A stretch of DNA of 64,000 nucleotides. It comes from CAXBNB01 sp040151475. Its GTDB lineage: Bacteria; Bacteroidota; Bacteroidia; Cytophagales; Cyclobacteriaceae. The notes below the pieces were generated by a model. The model was not told the origin of the DNA. It searched no databases and saw nothing but the letters and a program-made list of their open reading frames with translations. The stretch is from the NCBI RefSeq assembly GCF_040151475.1, contig NZ_JBDKWG010000143.1:1-64000 (forward strand). Direction: 5' to 3'. Of the stretch, positions 55,211 to 64,000 are shown one piece after another (position 1 is the stretch's first letter; the number at the start of each line of letters is the position of its first letter). Made by a program: the position numbers and the translations under genes.

Positions 55211-55277
55211 TGTCAGTCATTAACACTACCAACAAATTCTTCCTGATTGATACAATAGCTCCAACTCCCCTAAAAAA

Positions 55278-56267
55278 TTACTTAAGAATCAATTCGATTC
55301 TTTCCAATTCATCATCAGAAAATGTAGTATTAGCCAGGCTTCCCAGATTCTCTTTTATCTGTTCTACACTACTCGCTCCAATAAGTACGGAAGTAACTGT
55401 ATCGGTTCGAAGCAACCAGGCTATTGCCAGTTGGGTAATTGATTGTCCCCTATCTTTTGCTACCTCCTGAAGCTTTAATACTTTGTTAATCTTCTCTTCA
55501 CTTACCTCATCTTTTTGTAAAAAACCGTGATCCTTACTAGCCCTGGAACCTTCCGGGATACCCTTCAAATATTTTTCGGTCAACAAGCCCTGCGCTAGCG
55601 GAGAAAACGGAATACATCCTTTTCCATGTGCAGACAACACATCCAACAATCCTCCTTCTACCCATCGTTCAAACATTGAATATTTAGGTTGATGAATAAT
55701 AAATGGTGTTTTCAGTTCGTCAAAAATTTCAATTGCTGCCAATGTTTGTGCTGCTGTATAATTAGAGATCCCCACATAAAGGGCTTTACCTTGTTTCACA
55801 GCAATATCCAATGCCAATACAGTTTCTTCTAACGGTGTATCCGGATCGGGTCTGTGGGAATAAAATATATCCACATAATCCAACTGCATACGTTTGAGAG
55901 ACTGATCCAAACTCGCCAGAAGATATTTTCTGCTGCCCCACTCTCCATAAGGACCAGGCCACATCAGGTAACCCGCTTTCGAAGAAATGATCATTTCATC
56001 ACGATATACTTTCATATCGCTTTGCATTATTTTACCAAAATTTTCTTCAGCAGATCCCGGAGGTGGGCCATAATTATTTGCCAAATCAAAATGAGTGATC
56101 CCGTTATCAAAAGAATAGGTAATCATCTTTTTAGCATTTTCCAGGTCATCAACATGCCCAAAGTTGTGCCATAAACCCAATGACAATTCCGGTAATTTCA
56201 ATCCACTATTACCACATCGGCGGTAATTCATAGTATCGTATCTTTCTTCTGAAGCTATATATGTCAT
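55278..56267 (-). CDS. Aldo/keto reductase, YghZ-like
   Basis: A 329-residue (beta/alpha)8 NADPH-dependent reductase, with an N-terminus (ERYDTMNYRRCGNSGLKLPE) like E. coli YghZ (L-glyceraldehyde 3-phosphate reductase). Catalytic residues are Asp61, Tyr66, Lys97 and His138 (FDLANNYGP; SSKAGY; FYSHRPD). It reduces aldehydes or ketoses; the substrate here is unknown. It lies in the same operon as GH13. Confidence 0.92.
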   Translation of the reverse strand: MTYIASEERYDTMNYRRCGNSGLKLPELSLGLWHNFGHVDDLENAKKMITYSFDNGITHFDLANNYGPPPGSAEENFGKIMQSDMKVYRDEMIISSKAGYLMWPGPYGEWGSRKYLLASLDQSLKRMQLDYVDIFYSHRPDPDTPLEETVLALDIAVKQGKALYVGISNYTAAQTLAAIEIFDELKTPFIIHQPKYSMFERWVEGGLLDVLSAHGKGCIPFSPLAQGLLTEKYLKGIPEGSRASKDHGFLQKDEVSEEKINKVLKLQEVAKDRGQSITQLAIAWLLRTDTVTSVLIGASSVEQIKENLGSLANTTFSDDELERIELILK

Positions 56268-56353
56268 ATCAATTTTTTGTGGTGAAAATTATTGATTGGC
56301 TAAAATAATGGCTTTCGGGCAAATTAGGTACAATCATTTTAAACCTTCATATT

Positions 56354-57415
56354 CTACTCCTGAAGAATTTCGTTTTTTAATGGAATGAACAGGCTATAAG
56401 ATTCATTATTTTTTCTCACAGCAAAGCTCAAAACAGTTGGTATCCCATTTTCAATAAAAACAAATGGGCGTTCTAATCTGTCAGGTTGAAATATAGAACC
56501 ATCTTTCATTTTTACTACTTTATCCATTTGCTTATAATGCTTTGCTTTTTGCCAATCTATTCCATTTGTAGAAGTCACCAATCCTATAAAGCCTACCGCA
56601 TGAAATATAGCATAAAAACGTTCCCGTTTATAGTCATACCACATGGATACATCTTCAGTATCTACATAATCAATTACCGGCTTTTGCTGCATTTCAAATG
56701 GCCCCACGGGAGTATCCGATATAGCAATTGCCTGATCACGGATAAAGTCATTCTGATTTGGTTTATCCCCTTTCACAATTAAATAATATTTCTCATCTTT
56801 CCCTCTGGCAATAGCGGGGTTTACAGTCACGTTGGCAATAGACCCTGAAGGTTCAATCAAAGGTTGATCCATACGCTTCCAAGGACCATTTATGGAATTT
56901 GAAACAGCAACACCCGTACGCTGATTGACTCTTAATATTCCCCAATTAGGACTTTTTCCTCCAATTTGTGCAGTTTGAAACAGTTCTTCTTCTGAAATGG
57001 CCTTATCCCCCATATTGGTACTTATATAGTACAAATAATACTTTCCTTCGAAATATTTTATTTTAGGATTATGAGCAGTAATGGCATCCCAATGGTCACC
57101 TCTTCTCCCTGAAAGGGCTGTATTCTTATATTTCCATGAACCTGCCGGACTGTCAGATATGGCATGTGCTACTTCACAATGGGTTAACCAACCCATGTGT
57201 TGATACTTCTTTTTCCATCGTGCATAAAAAAGATGGTATTTTCCATCGTCAGTTTTAACAATAGATGTCCCCCAATTGAAATACTTTTTTGACTTGAGTA
57301 TGTTGTCTTTCCCCACAGGCATTGCATTTTCAGGAAGGTTAACGTCATCTTGTTTTGGCTGAGCAAATGCTACTTCTGCTACCAACAAAATAAATATTAA
57401 AAAGAGTTGTTTCAT
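56354..57415 (-). CDS. Secreted GH43-like five-bladed propeller protein (copy 1)
   Basis: A 353-residue protein with a signal peptide (MKQLFLIFILLVAEVAFAQ) and a five-bladed beta-propeller pattern of the GH43/GH117-like clan: NWGTSIVKTDDGKYHLFYARW, WDAITAHNPKIKYFEGKYYL and VDTEDVSMWYDYKRERFYAI. The Asp and Glu residues of these segments are candidates for catalysis, but the specificity is not clear. It is a paralogue of the next gene, 44 bp apart, at roughly 60-65% identity by eye. Confidence 0.8.
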   Translation of the reverse strand: MKQLFLIFILLVAEVAFAQPKQDDVNLPENAMPVGKDNILKSKKYFNWGTSIVKTDDGKYHLFYARWKKKYQHMGWLTHCEVAHAISDSPAGSWKYKNTALSGRRGDHWDAITAHNPKIKYFEGKYYLYYISTNMGDKAISEEELFQTAQIGGKSPNWGILRVNQRTGVAVSNSINGPWKRMDQPLIEPSGSIANVTVNPAIARGKDEKYYLIVKGDKPNQNDFIRDQAIAISDTPVGPFEMQQKPVIDYVDTEDVSMWYDYKRERFYAIFHAVGFIGLVTSTNGIDWQKAKHYKQMDKVVKMKDGSIFQPDRLERPFVFIENGIPTVLSFAVRKNNESYSLFIPLKNEILQE

Positions 57416-57458
57416 TTTTTTACTTAGTTAGAATTATTTTTTTATAGAATGTTATGTA

Positions 57459-58517
57459 TCAATCTTGCGGCCTTAATGGAACAAAAACACAGAAGGATCC
57501 CTTATCTTTGGTTGCAGCAAAACTTAAAACTGTAGGGATACCATTTTCTAAAAAGACAAAAGGACGTTCTAATCTATCCGGAATCAATATTGATCCGTCA
57601 CCTTTATTTATTCTCTTTTCCATTAGGACATAATGTTCCGCTTTGTCCCAATGAAGACCATCTGTAGAACTAACCAATCCTATAAATCCCTGTGCATGAA
57701 AAATAGCATAAAACAGATCTCTATTATTGTCATACCACATTGATATATCTTCAGTATCTACATAATCTATAACCGGCTTTTTCTGCATTTTAAAAGGCCC
57801 AATTGGAGAATCCGAAATAGCTATTGCCTGATCTCTTACTCTTTTTGGCCCTGTTTCATTTGGTTTGTCTCCCTTTACAATTAGAAAATATTTACCATCC
57901 TTTCCCTGGATAATTGCCGGGTTGACAGTCAATGTAGTAATTGGTCCTGATGGTTCTATTAAAGGTTGATCCATTCGTTTCCAGGGTCCATTGAGAGAAT
58001 TGGATACTGCTACACCTGTTCGTTGATTGGATCGCAACCCTTCCCAATCAGGGTGAGTGCGGCCAGTTCTACCTATAATTCCTAATTCTTTATTTGTAAA
58101 AGAATTGTCACCCATATTTGTAGCTATATAGTACAAATAATACTTCCCTTCAAAGTACTTTATTTTAGGATTGTGCGCTGTGATAGCATCCCAATTGTTA
58201 CCTCCTCTTCCAGTGAGAACTACTTCTTTAAACTTCCAGGGGCCAAAGGGTTTATCAGATGTAGCATGGGCTATTTCCGAACGTGTCAGCCATCCGGGGT
58301 AATCATATTTTTCTTTCCACCTGGCATAGAAAAGGTGGTATTTTCCATCTTCCCCTTTTATAACAGATGTACCCCAATTATGATATCCCTTAGACTTAAA
58401 AATATTGTCATCAGTAACAGGCACCATTCTGTCCGTTAGGCTAAAACCATTTCCTGCGGTTTGAGCTAAAGTGTTCTCTACTGCTAATGAAAAAAGTAAT
58501 AAAAGTGCATATTTCAT
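57459..58517 (-). CDS. Secreted GH43-like five-bladed propeller protein (copy 2)
   Basis: About 352 residues with a signal peptide (MKYALLLLFSLAVENTLAQ) when read from ATG 58517; an in-frame ATG at 58541 adds eight residues. The fold and key segments match copy 1 (NWGTSVIKGEDGKYHLFYARW; WDAITAHNPKIKYFEGKYYL; VDTEDISMWYDNNRDLFYAI). The pair looks like a tandem duplication with divergence, perhaps for two linkages of the same glycan. It is located between copy 1 and the haem/DUF6797 gene in one transcript. Confidence 0.8.
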   Translation of the reverse strand: MKYALLLLFSLAVENTLAQTAGNGFSLTDRMVPVTDDNIFKSKGYHNWGTSVIKGEDGKYHLFYARWKEKYDYPGWLTRSEIAHATSDKPFGPWKFKEVVLTGRGGNNWDAITAHNPKIKYFEGKYYLYYIATNMGDNSFTNKELGIIGRTGRTHPDWEGLRSNQRTGVAVSNSLNGPWKRMDQPLIEPSGPITTLTVNPAIIQGKDGKYFLIVKGDKPNETGPKRVRDQAIAISDSPIGPFKMQKKPVIDYVDTEDISMWYDNNRDLFYAIFHAQGFIGLVSSTDGLHWDKAEHYVLMEKRINKGDGSILIPDRLERPFVFLENGIPTVLSFAATKDKGSFCVFVPLRPQD

Positions 58518-58612
58518 GCATTTACAATTGATCATACTCATGCGATATTCAGAATATTGTTTACCTGATTCTTATTTTTTCCTAAAAAAATGAATTTCAA
58601 TCAACAAGTGTA

Positions 58613-61321
58613 TTAGTCTCCTAAATTGTGAATGGTGGAATGTATCGTACCTTCGGTTTTATTTCCTTCTATATTCTTTAGCGTAAATAATATTTCCATT
58701 TGCCAGACTGGTTTCATATCGACAAGATTCAAATTCAAGGTGATTCCATCATTAGCCAAATCAGCTCTCAAAACCTGTACTTGTTTTTCATCATAATGGT
58801 CGGATCCGTAGTTGCTTGTTCGCTTCAATGACCATGTACTTATTTGATAATTTGACACATTCTCCGCTGAACTTTTATCCAATTGAGTGGCAAAGACCAA
58901 TTTTAAACCGGATTTGATTGCATGTACTTTGACAGGTGCTATAACAGGCTCACCTGTATATTTTACCCTGTATAATGCTCCTGGCTGGGCTCTTTGTTTG
59001 GTTCCCCAGGCTGACATTCCACAAGCATATAGTTGTCCGTCAGTAGGATGAAATCTACCTCTCATTACCCCGGTTTGGAAATTTGGTATAGGCAATTCAA
59101 ACAAAGATCCTTGCATTTGTCCATTTACCTTTTCGTGAGGGACAAGAAATACTTTACCAAAACCATAAGACAAACTGAGCAAACTTCCATTGAATGCCCC
59201 CCATTTATCACTATCCACCCAAAGTAATTCTGAAGGAGAACGATCTAACTGCTTGTCCACCCAGGACATAGGAGGCAACATCGCTTCATCAGAACTATCT
59301 ACCGGAGGGTTGTAACCAAACATATTTCCATAGAACCCATTCTGATTTACCCAATTTATCCTATTCATAGGATTCCAATGCCCTTCTTGATCCGTTACCA
59401 AAAAACTGCCGTCTGGATTAATACATACTCCATTAGCTGCACGAAATCCATTGGCTATTATTTCTGTTCTTAAACCATCTTTATTTACTTTTAATAAGGT
59501 ACCATGCTGGGGTACCAGTGCTTCTCTTGCATGCCTACCACTTTTTGCATAATACAAATTGCCTTCAGCATCAGTTTGCAAGCCCATAGCAAATTCATGA
59601 AAATGGTCAGTAACCTGATGATCGCTATTGAAATTTTCATAAAAATCTGTTTCTCCATCTCCATTCAAATCTCTCAAAACAGCTATTTGATCTCTACATG
59701 TGACATATATTTCTTCTTTGATTACTTTTATCCCCAATGGCTGAAACAGTCCGGAGGCAATTCTTTTCCATTTCAATTTTCCATTGACATCTTTAAGTCC
59801 CTCGATTATCCAAACATCGCCTTCAGTACAACATACTACTGCTTTGTTGTCATCCTCAAAAAAGTCTATTCCACTAATCCTCAACCTACTTTGCCATTTA
59901 TTATAATAAGGTGGAGCAAGTACATCTACAACAAAGGCTTCCTCGGTATTTAACTGCGTAATTTCTGTCGTTAATTCTTCCGAATAATGAGGTCTTCCTC
60001 CCAGAGTGTATTTATTCAGAGATTCAGGCAATGATGAATTTTGTGCCAGTTCCTTAAGACCCGCAGAATATTTGGAAACAAATAATTTTAATGTAACATT
60101 TTTCCCCCGAGACAAGACGAGAACATGATACCCCTCCTCCTTTTGCAATTCGCCATGCTCTCCTGCCAGTTCCACAGCAACATCAATTGGGGCTACTCTC
60201 ATTTTTAAGGGTTGTTCTACATTGCCGATGTTCAATGTACGTGTGTAAACCGGATTGTTGTTCAATAGTTCTACCCCGAATTCTTCAAGGGCGCTTGAAT
60301 TCCCTACAGAATAAGATACGATTATGTGCTCTTCATGATGATATAGCCCTTTGTACTTAGCCCAGTTTCGAGGCAGTGGACCGAACCTCCTACCATCTCT
60401 GGCCAAAAATCTCACATCTTCAAACGAACCCGTCTCGGGGTTTGCCCATCCGGGTGTAGTAGAATTGCTAAACTGTAATTGACCTACGGTTCTGGGAGAA
60501 ATATTGTGTTTTCCATTTAACAGTATGCCATTCCAATCTATAAAGCCTTCTCCAGACCACCCTCCTGCCACTCTTAACAGGTCATGATCAAAGACAGTCC
60601 AAAAACTTCCTTTTGCTACCCCCCCCTCACCTTTATCCAATCGTATTGCTATTCCCTTATATGCAAAATTAGCATTACTAAAATCTTCATCTTTCAATGG
60701 TGCCTTTCTACCAGATGACATCACCCTTTTAGGAGTTCCCTCATCAACTAACTCATAGGTGTTAATTAAAAAATCACCATAATCCATATCTACCCAAGGT
60801 TGAATTATTTTTGGTTTTGGTCCTAAAGATGTACCAGTTGGCAGACTTGCTAAGTATTTACTATCTACAATTGAGTATTCTTGTGGATTGTTTGCTTTAA
60901 CAAATTGCTCGCGGATGTAATGAATAACTTCATATTTTTGCATCGGAGAGAGTTGAACTTGCGGTGGCATTGCATTAAATCCCCGGGTCATAGTTTGATA
61001 CATAGAAAATGGATCGTTTCCTACTTTAAATTTTTGATTCCAAAACCTATGAGCAGTTGGTAAGGAACCTTCATCGTTTATGTTCCCATGGCAATTATGA
61101 CAAACTGTTTGATAAGTTTTGGCTCCTTTTTGAAATGATGTTTCATCAAGCTGTCCAATTATGCCAGCATGATCTATGTTGGTTTCGTACTCGGCTAGTT
61201 GTTCTTGTTGTAGCGTAAATTGAATCCCGGCATGCCATTCTTTTTTGTGATTGCATGATAATAAAATCAGCATCAAACTAATAAAAACAGCCATTTCATT
61301 GACTTTTCTTACAATTAACAT
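58613..61321 (-). CDS. Cytochrome c / DUF6797 / sorbosone-dehydrogenase-like propeller lipoprotein
   Basis: About 902 residues with a lipoprotein signal (MAVFISLMLILLSCNHKK within the N-terminal 30 residues). A cytochrome c domain with haem site CHNCH (about residues 74-78) and QMSP-type axial region (PPQVQLSPMQKYE) is followed by a DUF6797-like beta region. The C-terminal half is a propeller like L-sorbosone dehydrogenase (GVCINPDGSFLVTDQEGHW, WVDSDKWGAFNGSLLSLSYG). It is probably an oxidase of a sugar derivative on the cell surface or in the periplasm. ATG 61321 is chosen because it lies 5 bp after the sulfatase stop (61326); an in-frame start at 61348 would overlap it. Confidence 0.82.
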   Translation of the reverse strand: MLIVRKVNEMAVFISLMLILLSCNHKKEWHAGIQFTLQQEQLAEYETNIDHAGIIGQLDETSFQKGAKTYQTVCHNCHGNINDEGSLPTAHRFWNQKFKVGNDPFSMYQTMTRGFNAMPPQVQLSPMQKYEVIHYIREQFVKANNPQEYSIVDSKYLASLPTGTSLGPKPKIIQPWVDMDYGDFLINTYELVDEGTPKRVMSSGRKAPLKDEDFSNANFAYKGIAIRLDKGEGGVAKGSFWTVFDHDLLRVAGGWSGEGFIDWNGILLNGKHNISPRTVGQLQFSNSTTPGWANPETGSFEDVRFLARDGRRFGPLPRNWAKYKGLYHHEEHIIVSYSVGNSSALEEFGVELLNNNPVYTRTLNIGNVEQPLKMRVAPIDVAVELAGEHGELQKEEGYHVLVLSRGKNVTLKLFVSKYSAGLKELAQNSSLPESLNKYTLGGRPHYSEELTTEITQLNTEEAFVVDVLAPPYYNKWQSRLRISGIDFFEDDNKAVVCCTEGDVWIIEGLKDVNGKLKWKRIASGLFQPLGIKVIKEEIYVTCRDQIAVLRDLNGDGETDFYENFNSDHQVTDHFHEFAMGLQTDAEGNLYYAKSGRHAREALVPQHGTLLKVNKDGLRTEIIANGFRAANGVCINPDGSFLVTDQEGHWNPMNRINWVNQNGFYGNMFGYNPPVDSSDEAMLPPMSWVDKQLDRSPSELLWVDSDKWGAFNGSLLSLSYGFGKVFLVPHEKVNGQMQGSLFELPIPNFQTGVMRGRFHPTDGQLYACGMSAWGTKQRAQPGALYRVKYTGEPVIAPVKVHAIKSGLKLVFATQLDKSSAENVSNYQISTWSLKRTSNYGSDHYDEKQVQVLRADLANDGITLNLNLVDMKPVWQMEILFTLKNIEGNKTEGTIHSTIHNLGD

Positions 61322-61325
61322 CTGC

Positions 61326-62999
61326 TTACTTTTTAACTTCAAATTCATTATTACTCTCAGTAGTATATCTTAACACTTCGGGTGTCCCCATACCTCTGGC
61401 GAACATTATTTCTTCTTTCCAGGCTTGCCTCATTTCTCTTAATTGAATGGAATATTGCTCATCTTTAATCAAATTGTTTGATTCGCTCGGGTCGTTTTTT
61501 AAGTTATACAACTCTTCATAGACAGGTTCCTCTCCTTGCAAGGATGCTTCTATATAATCCCTGTAAACAACAATATCATAATCATGAACAGTCGATTGAA
61601 TCTTTTTTACACTTATTCCCAGCAAATTGGCAACTTCTGTCTTCTTATACAGAGACAAATTATTGTTTCTGTAATACCGAATGTATTTCCATTCTTTATT
61701 TTGAACAGCTTCACACCTTGGATTCCCAAACTGATTGGACCATAAATTCTCAGTGAAAAGAAATTCTCTTACTTTTTGGTCTTTCCCTTTAATTAAAGGG
61801 TATAAACTTTTCCCCTGAAATGATTGAGGAATAGAAATATTGGCCATATCAAACATGGTTGGAGCCAAGTCAATACTTTGTACCAGTTCGTCTGAGACCT
61901 TTCCTTCATTATTCAAATGATTTTTAGGATCATATACAATTAAAGGGACATGCGTTGTAATTTCATAGCAAAGGGCTTTTCCTCCCAATCCAAACTGCCC
62001 CATAAACAAACCATGATCAGATGTAAAAATCAAAACAGTATTTTCTTCCAAATGTAGTTTCTTGAGTTGCTTTCTCAAATTACCTACCATACGGTCTATA
62101 CCTGTCATAGCTTGCAATTGGCGAATATATCTTTCCCTGACTCCCTCAGGAGTATCTACGTAATCATAACCATTTTGCCTGTTTTCTGTCAATAGCAAAT
62201 CTGTTGGCAGTTTGGGGTTCTTTATTTCTTTTTTTGAAATGTAATTTTCTGGCAATGGAATCTCAACGTCTCTATACATCGTCTTGTAGATATCATCGTC
62301 TGACTCCCTCAGTTCCATACTACCAGCACCTGCATCATGCGGTAAATTGAAACAAACCGAAAGGATGAAAGGCTGATCTTTCGGTCTGTTTTTTAAAAAA
62401 AAGACTGCTCCTTTCAGCTTGTTTTCATTATCTACAAAATCCATTACGCCCTCTTCTATAACTTCTACCTGTGTATCCTTTATTGCATGAGAAAAAATAT
62501 CATGTCTCTCTTTGGGATAAAAACTGAGATGTCTATGTGCTGCATACCAATAATCAAAACTACTTTCCATCAAACCACTTCTATAGCCTCCATTGCCTAC
62601 AGGAGCATGATTTTTTCCAATCCATCCAGTGTAGTACCCAGCCTTTTTCATCAATACCGGGTATGAATAATTCCATGCCTTTTCAGACAGGCTTGTGCCT
62701 GAATTAAAATTCACACCATGTTTTCGTTCGTATTGACTCAATAAAATAGATACCCGACTAGGAGTGCATATAGCACTGGTAATATGAGCATTAGTAAACT
62801 GAACACCTTCTTTCGCTAACTGATCAATATTTGGGGTTTTGACAATTTGATTTCCCTCACATCCCAGCATTCCGTAAGACTGATCATCTGTTAGAATAAA
62901 AATAAAATTGGGCTTATCATTTTTTTGAGCTAAAAGTGAATGCTCATGGAGAAATATGAGAACCAATAAGAAATATATTGTTTTGAAACTGTGCTTCAT
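61326..62999 (-). CDS. Sulfatase (formylglycine type I)
   Basis: A 557-residue exported sulfatase with a signal peptide (MKHSFKTIYFLLVLIFLHEHSLLAQ). The formylglycine motif CTPSR begins at Cys78 (ICTPSRVSILLSQ) and is to be matured by an anaerobic or FGE-type enzyme. Metal-binding residues are in ILTDDQ (Asp38, Asp39) and FTSDHGLFMG. The size and motifs fit the S1 family that cleaves sulfate esters from carbohydrates. It follows the GH97 gene by 11 bp. Confidence 0.93.
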   Translation of the reverse strand: MKHSFKTIYFLLVLIFLHEHSLLAQKNDKPNFIFILTDDQSYGMLGCEGNQIVKTPNIDQLAKEGVQFTNAHITSAICTPSRVSILLSQYERKHGVNFNSGTSLSEKAWNYSYPVLMKKAGYYTGWIGKNHAPVGNGGYRSGLMESSFDYWYAAHRHLSFYPKERHDIFSHAIKDTQVEVIEEGVMDFVDNENKLKGAVFFLKNRPKDQPFILSVCFNLPHDAGAGSMELRESDDDIYKTMYRDVEIPLPENYISKKEIKNPKLPTDLLLTENRQNGYDYVDTPEGVRERYIRQLQAMTGIDRMVGNLRKQLKKLHLEENTVLIFTSDHGLFMGQFGLGGKALCYEITTHVPLIVYDPKNHLNNEGKVSDELVQSIDLAPTMFDMANISIPQSFQGKSLYPLIKGKDQKVREFLFTENLWSNQFGNPRCEAVQNKEWKYIRYYRNNNLSLYKKTEVANLLGISVKKIQSTVHDYDIVVYRDYIEASLQGEEPVYEELYNLKNDPSESNNLIKDEQYSIQLREMRQAWKEEIMFARGMGTPEVLRYTTESNNEFEVKK

Positions 63000-63010
63000 T
63001 ATCTATCCAT

Positions 63011-64000
63011 TCATGAAGGTTTTACCCACATACAATGTCCTCCTCCTGAAGCCATTTTTGCTTTTATTACATCGCCTTTTGAGACCAGCCCATGACGCAC
63101 TTGATATGCCTCAGGATTATTTCTGCAATGTGTATCGGGAGCATCTTCGTAATAGGTTATTTCGTAGATCACACCTTCTTCCAAAAAATCAAAAACAATA
63201 TCCAATTGACCACCGTTTTGATCAATCACGCTACCAATAAACCATTCATCGCCATACCTTCTTGCGGTGGAGATATAATTGCCTATTTTACTATGTAAAA
63301 CTCTGGTTTCATCCCACTTTCCAACAGGTTGTTTACGGATAAATTCAAACAAATCACTCTTTGCATCATAAGCTTCAGGTGCATCAGGAAGGCACATTAA
63401 ACCACTAAAAACTATTAATGTTCGGGCCGCTTCTGCCACCACCGTAGTTAGGTATGATCCTAATATCTTTGGTGCCTTTTGCCTTTGACCGGAATTAATT
63501 CCTGAAATATCAAAATTACCATTGTTCATATCTATTGGCCCTTGAACAGCATTGATCAAAGCCATTTTTATAAAAGCTTCCGGAGTAAATACCCGACGAG
63601 AATCTTGCTGTGCATGACAATATTCACGGGTAATGGCATTAGGAAAAGTACGTCTGACTCCTGTCATGGGAACCGGACTGTCATGAAAATCTATTAATAA
63701 TTTACTTTCGGCACTTAATCGTATAGCTTCCCTTGTAAAAGAGACATTTTCTCCCATAAAGCCATACTTTATTCCCTTCATACCCAAATCCTTATAGTGT
63801 TTAAATAGATCATTATCACCAAAATCACCTTTTCTTCTGTCATAGTACAAGATTAAATCCACCCCACTTTCCTTTGCATATTGATTCACTTTGTCAAGAT
63901 CTATCTTATCCGAATGCTCAATTTTCCCCTTGTCCACATCGGAATACCAAGCATCATCTATTAAAAGATATTCTATCTTATTTTTAGATGCAAAATCAAT
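63011..64000 (-). CDS. GH97 glycoside hydrolase, C-terminal part (cut by window edge)
   Basis: The open frame runs to the right edge of the window, so only the last 329 residues are seen. The segments EYLLIDDAWYSDV, DLILYYDRRKGDFGDNDLF, GIKYGFMGENVSFTREAI, LLIDFHDSPVPMTGVRRTFPN and EFIRKQPVGKWDETRVLHSKIG match the catalytic barrel and the C-terminal beta domain of family 97 (SusB-like alpha-glucosidases and alpha-galactosidases). A DFHDS segment lies at a likely catalytic position. It is the first visible gene of the operon that continues with the sulfatase. Confidence 0.88.
   Translation of the reverse strand: MDFASKNKIEYLLIDDAWYSDVDKGKIEHSDKIDLDKVNQYAKESGVDLILYYDRRKGDFGDNDLFKHYKDLGMKGIKYGFMGENVSFTREAIRLSAESKLLIDFHDSPVPMTGVRRTFPNAITREYCHAQQDSRRVFTPEAFIKMALINAVQGPIDMNNGNFDISGINSGQRQKAPKILGSYLTTVVAEAARTLIVFSGLMCLPDAPEAYDAKSDLFEFIRKQPVGKWDETRVLHSKIGNYISTARRYGDEWFIGSVIDQNGGQLDIVFDFLEEGVIYEITYYEDAPDTHCRNNPEAYQVRHGLVSKGDVIKAKMASGGGHCMWVKPS

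Noticed and set aside
1..64000. tRNA, rRNA or CRISPR loci
   Set aside because: I looked through the intergenic gaps for cloverleaf-like segments and regularly spaced direct repeats; none was convincing.

Overview
The window looks like a chromosomal segment of a Bacteroidota member, probably a Cytophagales-type environmental or marine bacterium. The signs are TonB-dependent receptors with carboxypeptidase-like N-terminal domains, a TonB receptor/DUF4249 pair, 800-residue FtsX-type ABC permeases, many lipoproteins and signal peptides, TAnnTTTG-type -7 promoter boxes, starts without Shine-Dalgarno sequences, and an A/T-rich base composition. The genus cannot be fixed from the sequence alone. I see no rRNA, tRNA, CRISPR array or intact insertion sequence.

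Layout. 1-2.9 kb: end of an unidentified gene, a PIF1-like helicase/ATPase with a C-terminal HTH, and the ribosome-rescue hydrolase arfB. 3.1-9.7 kb: a three-gene envelope operon (secreted protein, STN-type TonB receptor, MG2/plug-motif protein) and a convergent outer-membrane protein. 9.8-16.6 kb: ABC permease, SDR oxidoreductase, haem/PQQ-type sugar dehydrogenase, TPR lipoprotein, DUF1573 protein. 16.7-25.1 kb: trpS, phosphohexomutase, Na+/Ca2+ antiporter, a DUF4097 repeat gene split by a -1 frame change at A AAA AAG, a B12-type radical SAM protein, and a cytochrome c lipoprotein. 25.1-26.4 kb: infC-rpmI-rplT, with infC starting at a rare ATC codon. 26.5-36.8 kb: a small ORF, a TonB receptor/DUF4249 operon, ppc, a BaiN-type flavoprotein, ffh and a methyltransferase. 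37.1-40.9 kb: an acyl-CoA dehydrogenase behind a 26-bp palindromic operator-like site, then a sulfide:quinone reductase-like gene with a tiny partner gene.

40.9-45.8 kb is an A/T-rich accessory island: a beta-class DNA methyltransferase, a GHKL/MORC-like ATPase and a Rossmann-like protein of unknown function in one tight operon, with a divergent DNA glycosylase of the uracil/hypoxanthine type. No recognisable nuclease is present. This is the best candidate in the window for an undescribed restriction or defence-like system.

45.8-64.0 kb is a long run of minus-strand carbohydrate genes. The right half holds GH97 (cut by the window edge), a sulfatase, a haem/DUF6797 protein, two tandem GH43-like propeller proteins, an aldo/keto reductase and a GH13 enzyme. 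The left half holds a DUF6807/PmoA protein, a ThuA-like protein and two Gfo/Idh/MocA oxidoreductases. Between them sits a membrane-spanning LamG-TM-winged-helix/BTAD regulator that could sense a glycan outside and regulate transcription inside. Together they suggest uptake-independent processing of a sulfated glycan or modified sugar; no SusC/SusD pair is seen inside the window.
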